From Winogradskyella_A sp963966315 (lineage in GTDB: Bacteria > Bacteroidota > Bacteroidia > Flavobacteriales > Flavobacteriaceae): a DNA stretch of 61,485 nucleotides. Each line of letters opens with the position of its first letter. Within the stretch, counting starts at the first letter, position 1. The position numbers and the translations under genes are program-made. Location: positions 1 to 61,485 of the forward strand of contig CAWZYX010000005.1 of the NCBI GenBank assembly GCA_963966315.1, written 5' to 3'. Shown piece after piece: positions 49,676 through 57,338 of this stretch. The notes below the pieces were generated by a model. It saw only the letters and a program-made list of their open reading frames with translations, ran no database searches and was not told the DNA's origin.

Positions 49676-51667
49676 TTACTCTATTATGTTAATAAATTCT
49701 AGTTCTGAAATGATAGGAACTCCAAGCTTTTCGGCTTTTGCTCGTTTGCTGGGTCCCATGTTGTCCCCTGCTACCAAAAATGACGTTTTAGAAGAGATTG
49801 AAGACCCCACTTTCCCCCCGTGAAGTTCGATAACCTCCTTTAACTGATTTCTTGAAAATAACTTAAACACGCCTGAAACTACTATGATCTTGCCCTTAAG
49901 CTTATCGGATTGTAGTTCTAATTCATCTTCAACTTGCATTTGAATACCGTGGCTCCGCAATTGTTCGATGACACGTCGATTATCTGGTTTCGCAAAGAAA
50001 ATCACCACACTTTCGGCAATTCGTTGTCCAATATCGTCGACATTAACCAAGTCCTCTTCTTTTGAGTTCATTAATGCATCAATAGATTTATAGTGTCGCG
50101 CGAGTTTTTTAGCCACTGTTTCGCCAACATATCTTATTCCGAGGGCATACAAAACGCGCTCAAAAGGCACTTCTTTTGATTTTGCGATTCCCCTGATCAA
50201 GTTTCTCGTGCTTTTTTCAGCCATCCTCTCTAAAGGTATAACCTGTTCTTCAGTTAGCTCATACAAATCAGCATAATTCGATATAAGACCCGCATTCACA
50301 AGCAGCTCAACTGTTTCTCCTCCTAAGCCTTCAATATCCATTGCCTTACGAGAAATGAAATGCTGAATCCTGCCAGTGACCTGAGGAGGACATGAAATCT
50401 CATTAGGACAATAGTGCTTTGCTTCACCCTCTGGCCTTATGAGCTTTGTGCCGCATTCAGGACAGTGAGAAATGTAAGTAGTCTCTACTGAATCTTTTGA
50501 TCTTTTTGTAAAATCGACGCCCACTACTTTTGGAATTATTTCCCCACCCTTTTCAACAAACACCTCATCTCCAATTCGTATATCCAATTTAGAAATCTGA
50601 TCTTCATTGTGCAAAGACGCTCGCTTTACCGTTGTACCAGCAAGTTCTACGGGCTCCAGGTTGGCCACAGGAGTTATTGCCCCCGTCCTACCGACCTGAT
50701 AGCTGATACTATTTAGCTTAGTAGTTATCCTCTCTGCCTTGAACTTATAGGCTATAGCCCATCTTGGTGCTTTTGCCGTATAACCTAGTTCTTCCTGCTG
50801 ATTGATCGAATTAACCTTTATAACCACCCCATCGATCTCATATGGCAGGTCATGTCTGTGCTCATCCCAATATGCTATATACTCAAACACATCCTCCATC
50901 GTTCTACACAGTTTGGCCTCCTCCGGAACTTTAAATCCCCATTCTCTGGCTTTTTTTAAACTTTGAAACTGAGAATTAACGCCTAAATTTTCACCTTTTA
51001 TACTATACAGCAGGCACTCTAAAGGCCTTTTAGCAACTTCTGAACTATCTTGTAATTTCAAACTCCCTGAAGCCGTATTTCGAGGGTTACGATAGGCTTC
51101 CTCACCCTGGGATAGTCTTTCCCTGTTCATTGCATTAAATCCTTCTATGGGCAGAATTATTTCCCCTCGAATATCAAATCGAAATGGGGCCTCATTTTCT
51201 AGTTTCAAAGGAACCGACTTAATCGTACGTATGTTGGTAGTCACATCATCTCCCTGAACACCATCTCCTCTTGTAACCGCTCTTAATAATTTTCCGTTTT
51301 CGTAGGTAATACTAATTGAGGCACCGTCATACTTTAGCTCACAAGTAAATTCCATCGGACTTTCAACGATCTTTCTTATGCGTTTCTCCCAGTCTTTAAG
51401 ATCGTCTATAGAATAGGAGTTTTCCAAGGAATACATGCGAAAATCATGTACTACGGTTTCAAAATTTTTTGTAATCCCCCCTCCCACGCGCTGTGTTGGC
51501 GAGTTAGGATCTGAATACTCAGGATACTCTGCTTCCAGGTCCTGAAGTTTTTTGAGTTTCACATCAAATTCGTAATCAGAAATACTTGGAGCATCCAGAA
51601 TATAGTAACGGTAATTATGTAATCTCAGTTCTTCTCTAAGCTCATTGATTTGTTCTTGTATCGTCAT
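49676..51667 (-). CDS. ligA: NAD-dependent DNA ligase LigA
   Basis: 663 aa, standard length. Seals nicks using NAD+ in replication and repair. Ia domain HNYRYYILDAPSISDYEFD, adenylation domain with nucleophile Lys112 in CELKYDGASISITYENG, GDDVTTNIRTI, DIRGEI; OB fold (AYKFKAERITTKLNSISYQVGRTG in pieces); zinc finger with four Cys (CPECGTKL, HYCPNEISCP); HhH repeats (LGGETVELLVNAGLI, LYALGIRYVGETVAKKLARHY); and a C-terminal BRCT domain (GKIIVVSGVF). Starts at the base after the stop of the LOG gene, so the GNAT-prmC-LOG-ligA genes form one unit. Confidence 0.97.
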   Translation of the reverse strand: MTIQEQINELREELRLHNYRYYILDAPSISDYEFDVKLKKLQDLEAEYPEYSDPNSPTQRVGGGITKNFETVVHDFRMYSLENSYSIDDLKDWEKRIRKIVESPMEFTCELKYDGASISITYENGKLLRAVTRGDGVQGDDVTTNIRTIKSVPLKLENEAPFRFDIRGEIILPIEGFNAMNRERLSQGEEAYRNPRNTASGSLKLQDSSEVAKRPLECLLYSIKGENLGVNSQFQSLKKAREWGFKVPEEAKLCRTMEDVFEYIAYWDEHRHDLPYEIDGVVIKVNSINQQEELGYTAKAPRWAIAYKFKAERITTKLNSISYQVGRTGAITPVANLEPVELAGTTVKRASLHNEDQISKLDIRIGDEVFVEKGGEIIPKVVGVDFTKRSKDSVETTYISHCPECGTKLIRPEGEAKHYCPNEISCPPQVTGRIQHFISRKAMDIEGLGGETVELLVNAGLISNYADLYELTEEQVIPLERMAEKSTRNLIRGIAKSKEVPFERVLYALGIRYVGETVAKKLARHYKSIDALMNSKEEDLVNVDDIGQRIAESVVIFFAKPDNRRVIEQLRSHGIQMQVEDELELQSDKLKGKIIVVSGVFKLFSRNQLKEVIELHGGKVGSSISSKTSFLVAGDNMGPSKRAKAEKLGVPIISELEFINIIE

Positions 51668-52249
51668 TTATAGCTGATCAATTTTAAGCGATGATTTGTT
51701 CGTACGTGTTCTGATTGCTGTTATTTTTGAAAGTATTTCATCGATAGATGTAGCTACAATAAGATTGTGGAAGTGTCTTTTTTCAAGAAATCCAAATTCC
51801 ACCATTTTGCCACATTGTTGTATAAGGTGGTCATAGTAACCTTCTAAATTCAAAACCGCAATAGGTTTGGAGTGGAGTCCCAACTGTCCCCAAGTAGCAA
51901 TCTCAAAAAACTCATCCATGGTACCGAACCCGCCAGGTAGAATTAAAAAGCAATCACTTCTTCGATACATCTCCACCTTTCTATCGTGCATGTTGTTTGT
52001 TACTACTAAGTCGGTGAGCCGAGGGTGGACACGTTCTTTTTTCTTTAGAAATGATGGAATCACGCCTGTTACAGAGCCTCCCTTGTCTAAAACGGCATCT
52101 GCTAATTCACCCATCAGACCAAGTTTTGAACCTCCATAGATAAGCTGAAAGTCACGCTCAGCCAAAATATGACCTAACACATGGACCTGCTTGATAATTT
52201 GAGTGGATTTTCCTGAACTACTTCCACAAAAAACCGCTATGCGTATCAT
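51668..52249 (-). CDS. LOG family protein (TIGR00730, cytokinin riboside phosphoribohydrolase-like)
   Basis: 193 aa. Rossmann-like fold with IAVFCGSSSGKST near the start, FQLIYGGSKLGLMGELADAVL (31-55) and the hallmark PGGFGTMDEFFEIATW (about 101-116). The Arg and Glu of this motif form the nucleotide-monophosphate site. Members hydrolyse nucleoside 5'-monophosphates at the N-glycosidic bond; in bacteria without cytokinin the substrate is often AMP or similar, and this one is not resolved. The gene overlaps prmC by 4 bases (ATGA) and abuts ligA, hence co-transcribed. Confidence 0.9.
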   Translation of the reverse strand: MIRIAVFCGSSSGKSTQIIKQVHVLGHILAERDFQLIYGGSKLGLMGELADAVLDKGGSVTGVIPSFLKKKERVHPRLTDLVVTNNMHDRKVEMYRRSDCFLILPGGFGTMDEFFEIATWGQLGLHSKPIAVLNLEGYYDHLIQQCGKMVEFGFLEKRHFHNLIVATSIDEILSKITAIRTRTNKSSLKIDQL

Positions 52250-53151
52250 TGCCTAGAACATTTTACAATTCGATCATTCCCATTCATGTCCTTTACAAGA
52301 CTGAGGTTATTAAAACCTTTGGATTTAAACATTTTCATCAATTCCTCCCCAAGATATTGATTGATTACAAAAAATAACCAACCACTGTCCTTTAAGTTAT
52401 TCACAGCAAAATCTGCTATGGCCGAATAAAAAACCAACGGATCGTCATTTGGTACAAATAAGGCCAAATCGGGCTCAAAGTCAAGCACATTGGGCTTCAT
52501 CTCAATTTTTTCCGATTCCCTGACATACGGCGGGTTGGAAACGATTACATCATATTTTACCGGCTTACCCTTTTTGATTTCAAAAAACAGAGAGTCTCCA
52601 GACAAAATATCATGAAGCCCAAACGCAATATCTACTTCGTTGAGGATGGCATTCTTCTGAGCTATCTCTAGAGCAGATTCACTTACATCAATAGCAAACA
52701 GCTTTGCGTCGCTTAAGTTTTTAGCCAGAGTAACCGCAATGCATCCACTACCTGTTCCAATGTCGAGAATGTTCAAATATTTTTCATTTCTTTTCACAAG
52801 ATCTGACCTCAGAATGTGGTCGACTAACTCTTCGGTTTCCGGACGGGGAATGAGCACCTGATGATTCAAACCAAATTTTAGCCCAAAAAATTCAGTCTCT
52901 CCAATAACATATTGAATAGGTTCATGCGATTGAAGCCTCGAGACAATCGTCTTAAATATCTGTGCTGCCTTTTCGGAAACAACGAACATTGGATCTATGG
53001 TAAAGTTTAGTCTGGATTTACCAAGTATATGATCAAGACTTAGGTAAAAAAAACGATCAACTTCATTTTTATCAAATACAGGGTCAAGTGATTGATGAAA
53101 TATTTCCTTGAGGTCGGATAAAGTCAATTCTGTAAATCTTTTATCATCCAT
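52246..53151 (-). CDS. prmC: Peptide chain release factor N5-glutamine methyltransferase
   Basis: 301 aa from ATG 53151 (MDDKRFTELTLSDLKEIF); a TTG 9 bases upstream is in frame. Methylates the GGQ glutamine of RF1/RF2. The N-terminal helical domain binds the factor; the SAM loop is LNILDIGTGSGCIAVTLAK (about 119-137), the acidic FAIDVSESAL follows, and the catalytic NPPY sits in YDVIVSNPPYVRESEKIEM. Length is a little above the usual 280-290. It overlaps the preceding GNAT gene by 28 bases and the following LOG gene by 4, implying tight coupling. Confidence 0.95.
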   Translation of the reverse strand: MDDKRFTELTLSDLKEIFHQSLDPVFDKNEVDRFFYLSLDHILGKSRLNFTIDPMFVVSEKAAQIFKTIVSRLQSHEPIQYVIGETEFFGLKFGLNHQVLIPRPETEELVDHILRSDLVKRNEKYLNILDIGTGSGCIAVTLAKNLSDAKLFAIDVSESALEIAQKNAILNEVDIAFGLHDILSGDSLFFEIKKGKPVKYDVIVSNPPYVRESEKIEMKPNVLDFEPDLALFVPNDDPLVFYSAIADFAVNNLKDSGWLFFVINQYLGEELMKMFKSKGFNNLSLVKDMNGNDRIVKCSRQ

Positions 53152-53687
53152 ACTGTGCAAGAATAGTGACCTGTATTTCCAAGAGCCGATTCAATAGTTT
53201 TAAATCCCACTTTTCTGTAAAGAGATCTGGCGTCTTCCATGTATGGCATGGTTTCCAAATAACACTGTTCAAACCCCACCGATCGAGCAAAGTCGAGACA
53301 CTTATCCATCATTATCGCACCCAGACCTCGTCCTCTGGCCTCGGGTTTGAAATACATCTTTTGCAATTCACAAACACCAGGATCATAGTTTTCCAAGGGT
53401 GCGATCCCAGCTCCTCCAAGTATGGTTTTTTCAAGCTCCACAACAAAATACCTGGATCTCGGATGCTCGTAGGTTTCATACATACAATCCAGAGCTTTGT
53501 CCGCGTAGGCCGTTCCTATTTTTGGAACACCAAATTCAACAAGTACTTCTCGAATCGCTCTGGCGATCTTCTCATTATCATCCAATTCAATTTGTCGAAT
53601 AACAATAGTATCTTTGTCCACTTTAATCGGTTCACAGTTTGAGAGTGGAAGATAAGTCAAATTATGGTTTTCAAATTCATTAAGCAC
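53124..53687 (-). CDS. GNAT family N-acetyltransferase
   Basis: 187 aa from GTG 53687. A GTG at 53621 (residue 23) is also possible and gives a 165-aa protein that starts just before the GNAT core (TIVIRQIELDDNEKIARAI), as homologs do. Acetyl-CoA motif A is CELQKMYFKPEARGRGLGAIMMDKCLDFA (R/Q-x-x-G-x-G/A at RGRGLG, about 115-120), then LETMPYMEDARSLYRKVGFKT. Substrate unknown; the FGVPKIGTAYADKALDCMYE segment is characteristic of one subgroup common in Bacteroidota. The 53687 start leaves only seven bases to the ribD start in the opposite direction. Confidence 0.85.
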   Translation of the reverse strand: MLNEFENHNLTYLPLSNCEPIKVDKDTIVIRQIELDDNEKIARAIREVLVEFGVPKIGTAYADKALDCMYETYEHPRSRYFVVELEKTILGGAGIAPLENYDPGVCELQKMYFKPEARGRGLGAIMMDKCLDFARSVGFEQCYLETMPYMEDARSLYRKVGFKTIESALGNTGHYSCTVWMIKDLQN

Positions 53688-53694
53688 CTAAATT

Positions 53695-54675
53695 ATGTTA
53701 AGTGATGAGAATGCTATAAGTCGCTGTATTCAAATTGCCAGAAATGGATTGGGCACCACTCGACCTAATCCAATGGTGGGTGCCATAATAGTCCATGAAC
53801 ATAAAATCATTGGAGAGGGCTATACCAGCCCATACGGTGGACCACATGCCGAAGTAAATGCCATTAGGTCTGTTAGCGATCATGAACTCCTAAAAGAAGC
53901 TACTCTCTATGTTACCCTGGAACCTTGCAGTCACTATGGAAAAACCCCGCCTTGTACAGATTTAATTATCGCTAAAGGGATTCCAAAAGTAGTCATTGGA
54001 TGTGTAGATGATAATCCTGAGGTTGCTGGTAAAGGAATATCCAAATTAAAAAAAGCAGGTTGTCAAGTAAAAACTGGGGTTCTCGAAAATGAATGTAAAT
54101 TTTTGCATAGGCGTTTTTTCACATACTGGAATAAAAAGCGTCCTTATATCATACTTAAATGGGCAGAAACACAAGATCATTTTATTGCTCCTGATAAAAA
54201 AAAGAAAATAGCTCCGGTCTGGATCACTAATCTTTATTCCAGACAGTTAGTCCATAAATGGCGTGCTCAGGAACAAGCCATTTTGGTAGGGAGCCATACT
54301 GTAAGAGACGATAATCCAAGCCTAAATGTGAGGGACTGGTATGGAACTGATCCTTTAAAATTTATCCTTGGCGGCAGCCTTAATAGCAATTCAGATTTCA
54401 AAGTGTTCACTTCTGGTTCAGATTCCGCAATGACTTTTGTGAATCTTAAAGAGCTCATATCATATCTCCACAGTCATGAAATTAACTCTCTTTTAGTTGA
54501 AGGAGGTAGCAGAACAATACAATCATTTATTGACAGTGGATTATGGGATGAAGCCAGAGTTTTCGTTGGTAGAAAAAACTTCGGTTCCGGGGTACCTGCA
54601 CCTCAACTGTCCGTCCCAATAAGTCAAAAAAATAAAATCAGGGAGGATCTTCTTAATTTTTATTACAATGATTAA
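53695..54675 (+). CDS. ribD: Bifunctional riboflavin deaminase/reductase RibD
   Basis: 326 aa; family about 340-370, slightly short. Deaminase domain: PNPMVGAIIV, zinc ligands in GPHAEVNAI (His51, catalytic Glu53) and LEPCSHYGKTPPCTD (Cys78, Cys87). Reductase domain (about 150-326): RPYIILKWAETQDH, VHKWRAQEQAILVGSHTVRDDNPSLNVR and LLVEGGSRTIQSFI. Converts the GTP-derived pyrimidine to the ribityl form by deamination and NADPH reduction, two steps of riboflavin synthesis. First gene of a packed run with a HAD protein, EamA transporter and YigZ (overlaps of 8, 4 and 4 bases). Confidence 0.95.
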   Translation: MLSDENAISRCIQIARNGLGTTRPNPMVGAIIVHEHKIIGEGYTSPYGGPHAEVNAIRSVSDHELLKEATLYVTLEPCSHYGKTPPCTDLIIAKGIPKVVIGCVDDNPEVAGKGISKLKKAGCQVKTGVLENECKFLHRRFFTYWNKKRPYIILKWAETQDHFIAPDKKKKIAPVWITNLYSRQLVHKWRAQEQAILVGSHTVRDDNPSLNVRDWYGTDPLKFILGGSLNSNSDFKVFTSGSDSAMTFVNLKELISYLHSHEINSLLVEGGSRTIQSFIDSGLWDEARVFVGRKNFGSGVPAPQLSVPISQKNKIREDLLNFYYND

Positions 54676-55279
54676 AAATCTCATTTTTGATTTTGGAGAT
54701 GTGTTTATCAATTTGGACAAGTCAGGAGCCATACAACACGCTTTAAATTTATTTGGAATAGAATCTTTCAGTGAGGAACTCATAGGGTGTAATGAGCAAT
54801 TCGAAAAAGGAGATATCAGCAGCGCTGATTTTATCGAGTTCTACCAAAACAAATTTCCACACTGCAACCACGACGATATTGTGTTCGCCTGGAATTTTAT
54901 TCTCAAAGACTTTCCAACTCATCGTCTGGCATTTTTAAATGATCTGAAATCACAGGGCAGTTACCGACTGTTCTTATTGAGCAATACCAACGAAATACAC
55001 ATTGATTTCATTAAAAACAAATATGATTTTTTTGAGGATTTCAAGTCTTGTTTTGATCAATTCTATCTCTCTCACGAGGTGCGAATGAGAAAACCAAATC
55101 GAGAAATATTTGAGTTGGTTTTGCAGGAGAACAGGCTAGATCCTAAGGAGTGCCTATTTATTGACGATACCAAAGAAAATACCGACTCTGCAGATCTATT
55201 GGGTATACATACCTGGAACCTAGATCAAACAAAACAGGATGTGGTAGATCTGTTTTTTATTAAATCTGCACTCTTTTGA
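54668..55279 (+). CDS. HAD family hydrolase
   Basis: 203 aa. HAD motif I is LIFDFGDVFINLDKSG (4-19; DFGDV, in which the second Asp is Asp9 or so), motif II LFLLSNTNEIH, motif III Lys in RMRKPNREIFE and motif IV CLFIDDTKENTDSADLLGIHTW. The cap domain is helical (about 20-95), as in the subfamily IA phosphatases related to YihX/YfdR. It overlaps ribD by 8 bases. A role as the phosphatase that removes phosphate from the riboflavin precursor produced by RibD is attractive, as such HAD enzymes do this in other bacteria, but is inference. Confidence 0.9.
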   Translation: MIKNLIFDFGDVFINLDKSGAIQHALNLFGIESFSEELIGCNEQFEKGDISSADFIEFYQNKFPHCNHDDIVFAWNFILKDFPTHRLAFLNDLKSQGSYRLFLLSNTNEIHIDFIKNKYDFFEDFKSCFDQFYLSHEVRMRKPNREIFELVLQENRLDPKECLFIDDTKENTDSADLLGIHTWNLDQTKQDVVDLFFIKSALF

Positions 55280-56142
55280 TCTATCTGTTACTTAGTATTC
55301 TTTCTTCGACTTGTATCCTCGTCCTTTTCAGACTATTTACAAGTTTCAGGATTGACACAAAACAGGCTATTGTCATAAATTATGTTTCGGCATTTTTGTG
55401 TGGTCTGTGGTCCTATGACCCACCCATACATCTCGGTTCAATTATTTCATCCACTTGGTTTTATGGGGCTCTCGCCTTAGGCATTCTTTTCATTACCATC
55501 TTTAATCTAATGGCGGTGACAGCACAAAAAAATGGACTGTCAGTTGTATCCGTAGCCAGTAAGATGAGTGTTATCATCCCAATTGTTCTTGGAGTTCTGC
55601 TGTATGATGAAGTACTTACTGCTGCCCAGATTTTAGGAATAGGGCTGGCACTAGCGGCTGTTTACCTTGTATCTTTTAAAAAAGGGGAGGCATCAAAAAC
55701 AAGGAACTCCTTCCTATTTCCTTTTATGGTTTTTCTAGGCTCCGGGATTATTGACAGTAGTTTAAAATACTTCGAAAACTTTCACCTGACCAAGGATTTG
55801 ATTTCCCTATTCTCTGCTACAATTTTCCTATTTGCAGCTATTTTCGGTGCTATTTGGATATTCGGAATAAAAAAACAAAGGATCGGATCATTTAAAAGAA
55901 AAAGTATCATTGCAGGTGCCGTTCTTGGTATAGCTAATTATTATTCTATATACTTTATCATTCAGGCGCTTAAAATTGATTGGTTGAATAGCGCTACCAT
56001 TTTTACAATAAACAATGTATCCATTGTGGCCATATCGAGTATTTTGGGTTATGCGATTTTTAAGGAATCGATCTCTAAATCAAATCTTGTTGGAATTGTA
56101 ATAGCCATTCTATCCATTCTTTTAATAAGCCTTAACTCTTGA
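55276..56142 (+). CDS. EamA/DMT-family transporter
   Basis: 288 aa from TTG 55276, which overlaps the HAD stop as TTGA; no ATG occurs before the first helices. About ten transmembrane segments in two EamA-like halves: residues 1-135 (LLSILSSTCILVLFRLFTSF, FYGALALGILFITIFNLMAV, MSVIIPIVLGVLLYDEV, ILGIGLALAAVYLVSF) and 150-285 (FLFPFMVFLGSGIID, LFSATIFLFAAIFGAIWIFG, AGAVLGIANYYSIYFII, SILGYAIFKESISK). Typical metabolite or drug exporter; substrate unknown. Placement next to ribD might hint at flavin-related traffic but is speculative. Confidence 0.85.
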   Translation: MIYLLLSILSSTCILVLFRLFTSFRIDTKQAIVINYVSAFLCGLWSYDPPIHLGSIISSTWFYGALALGILFITIFNLMAVTAQKNGLSVVSVASKMSVIIPIVLGVLLYDEVLTAAQILGIGLALAAVYLVSFKKGEASKTRNSFLFPFMVFLGSGIIDSSLKYFENFHLTKDLISLFSATIFLFAAIFGAIWIFGIKKQRIGSFKRKSIIAGAVLGIANYYSIYFIIQALKIDWLNSATIFTINNVSIVAISSILGYAIFKESISKSNLVGIVIAILSILLISLNS

Positions 56143-56738
56143 ACAGTTATAAAACAATACTAAAACCGTCTGTATCTGAACCTCTGAAAATAAGAAAGAG
56201 TAAATTCATAGGGTTTGCCTTTCCTGTAAATTCTCAAGAGGAGGTGGACGACGCACTATCTTTGCTCAGAGTCAAATACAATGGAGCGTCTCACTGGTGT
56301 TTTGCCTATAAGTATGGTATTGTAAATGAGTTTATTAGAACAAACGACGATGGCGAACCCAATAATTCTGCCGGAAAACCGATATTGGGACAAATAGAGG
56401 CATTTGACCTATCAAATGTTTTGGTCGTTGTGGTCCGATATTACGGTGGAACCAAACTTGGTGTTGGGGGCTTAATATCTGCCTACAAGGAAACAGCTAT
56501 GAAGGTGCTTTCAAATTCAAAACTGATAAAAAAAGAGCTTACCAAAACCATAAGTCTGGAATTTAAGTACCAATTGTTAAATACTGCGATGAGATTGGTG
56601 AAGCAATATAATCTTACAATTATAAAACAGGAGATGGAAATGAATTGTGTATTAACCTTAAAGGTGCCAAATAAAATTTTTGAAGAGGTGAAAGAAAGAT
56701 GTGTATCGATATATGAGCTTAAATTTTCGGTATTATGA
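56139..56738 (+). CDS. yigZ: YigZ/IMPACT family protein
   Basis: 199 aa from TTG 56139, overlapping the transporter stop (TTGA). The IMPACT N-terminal domain is clear: RKSKFIGFAFPVNSQEEVDDALSLLRVKYNGASHWCFAYKYG (in pieces), RTNDDGEPNNSAGKPILGQIEAFDL and VVVVRYYGGTKLGVGGLISAY (about 90-110), with a DUF1949-like C-terminal domain (about 130-199). Function in bacteria is uncertain; a role in translation or RNA handling is proposed for related proteins. Its 3' end overlaps the convergent thioesterase by 6 bases. Confidence 0.93.
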   Translation: MNSYKTILKPSVSEPLKIRKSKFIGFAFPVNSQEEVDDALSLLRVKYNGASHWCFAYKYGIVNEFIRTNDDGEPNNSAGKPILGQIEAFDLSNVLVVVVRYYGGTKLGVGGLISAYKETAMKVLSNSKLIKKELTKTISLEFKYQLLNTAMRLVKQYNLTIIKQEMEMNCVLTLKVPNKIFEEVKERCVSIYELKFSVL

Positions 56739-57140
56739 CGATTTATCCTGCAATTGGTCTAAAAGATATTGTGGACAGCGAGTAGGTCGTTTCCGCTGCA
56801 TATCAATAAAAGCTAAAACCGTGGTACCATTCGCTAATAATTTTTCTTCCGGACCTGATAGTTCATATTCAAATTCTATGGATGCCATTGGCATTTTTTT
56901 TAATCGTGTTTTTACTTTAAGAAGGTCATCATAATGTGCTGAATTTTTGTAGTTTATATTCAATGAAATTACCGGCAACATTATGCCTGATTCTTCCATC
57001 TGTTTATAGGTCACTCCAAACTGTCTCAGCCACTCTGTTCTACCCACCTCAAAATACTGAGCATAATTGGCGTGGTATACAACACCCATTTGATCGGTTT
57101 CCCCATATCTTACGCGGATTTCAGTCTCATTTACATACAT
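56733..57140 (-). CDS. Acyl-CoA thioesterase, YbgC/FadM-like hotdog
   Basis: 135 aa. The hotdog motif RVRYGETDQMGVVYHANYAQYFEVGRTEWLRQFG (about 9-42) holds the catalytic Asp in ETDQMGVVYHANY and the long central helix, as in YbgC. Other strands: PVISLNINYKNSAHYDDLLKVKTRL and SIEFEYEL. Hydrolyses acyl-CoA; length preference unreadable. Stands alone on the minus strand upstream of dnaA. Its 5' region contains long T and A tracts but no good -7 box was found. It is distinct from the 5891-6280 protein, with which it shares only the fold. Confidence 0.9.
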   Translation of the reverse strand: MYVNETEIRVRYGETDQMGVVYHANYAQYFEVGRTEWLRQFGVTYKQMEESGIMLPVISLNINYKNSAHYDDLLKVKTRLKKMPMASIEFEYELSGPEEKLLANGTTVLAFIDMQRKRPTRCPQYLLDQLQDKSS

Positions 57141-57273
57141 ATTTGCACCATTATTTTGTTTTTTTTTTCGTATATTGAAGCAGATGAAACATGGGGAAAA
57201 ATTTCTTAATATTCAATGGAATTTCATTTTTTTTTTAAGAATTTTGTTCACATATTTGTCGCATAGTGAGTTC

Positions 57274-57304
57274 AAAAAGAGAAGGCTCTGTTCTCTTTTT
57301 TTTT
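57274..57304 (+). terminator. Terminator-like hairpin in the dnaA leader
   Basis: AAAAAGAGAA (57274-57283) and TTCTCTTTTT (57291-57300) form a perfect 10-bp stem with a 7-base loop, and T continues to 57304, 34 bases before the dnaA ATG. AGAG (57278-57281) can also pair with CTCT (57286-57289), an alternative to the longer stem. It may act as a terminator or an attenuator. Confidence 0.55.
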
Positions 57305-57338
57305 GCTAATCTAACTAACAGAAAATTTACATTAACAC

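Noticed and set aside
57155..57235. Poly-T tracts upstream of dnaA as phase-variable repeats
   Set aside because: Tracts of about 10 T lie outside coding sequence and no switching element is evident; in an AT-rich genome they need no special explanation.
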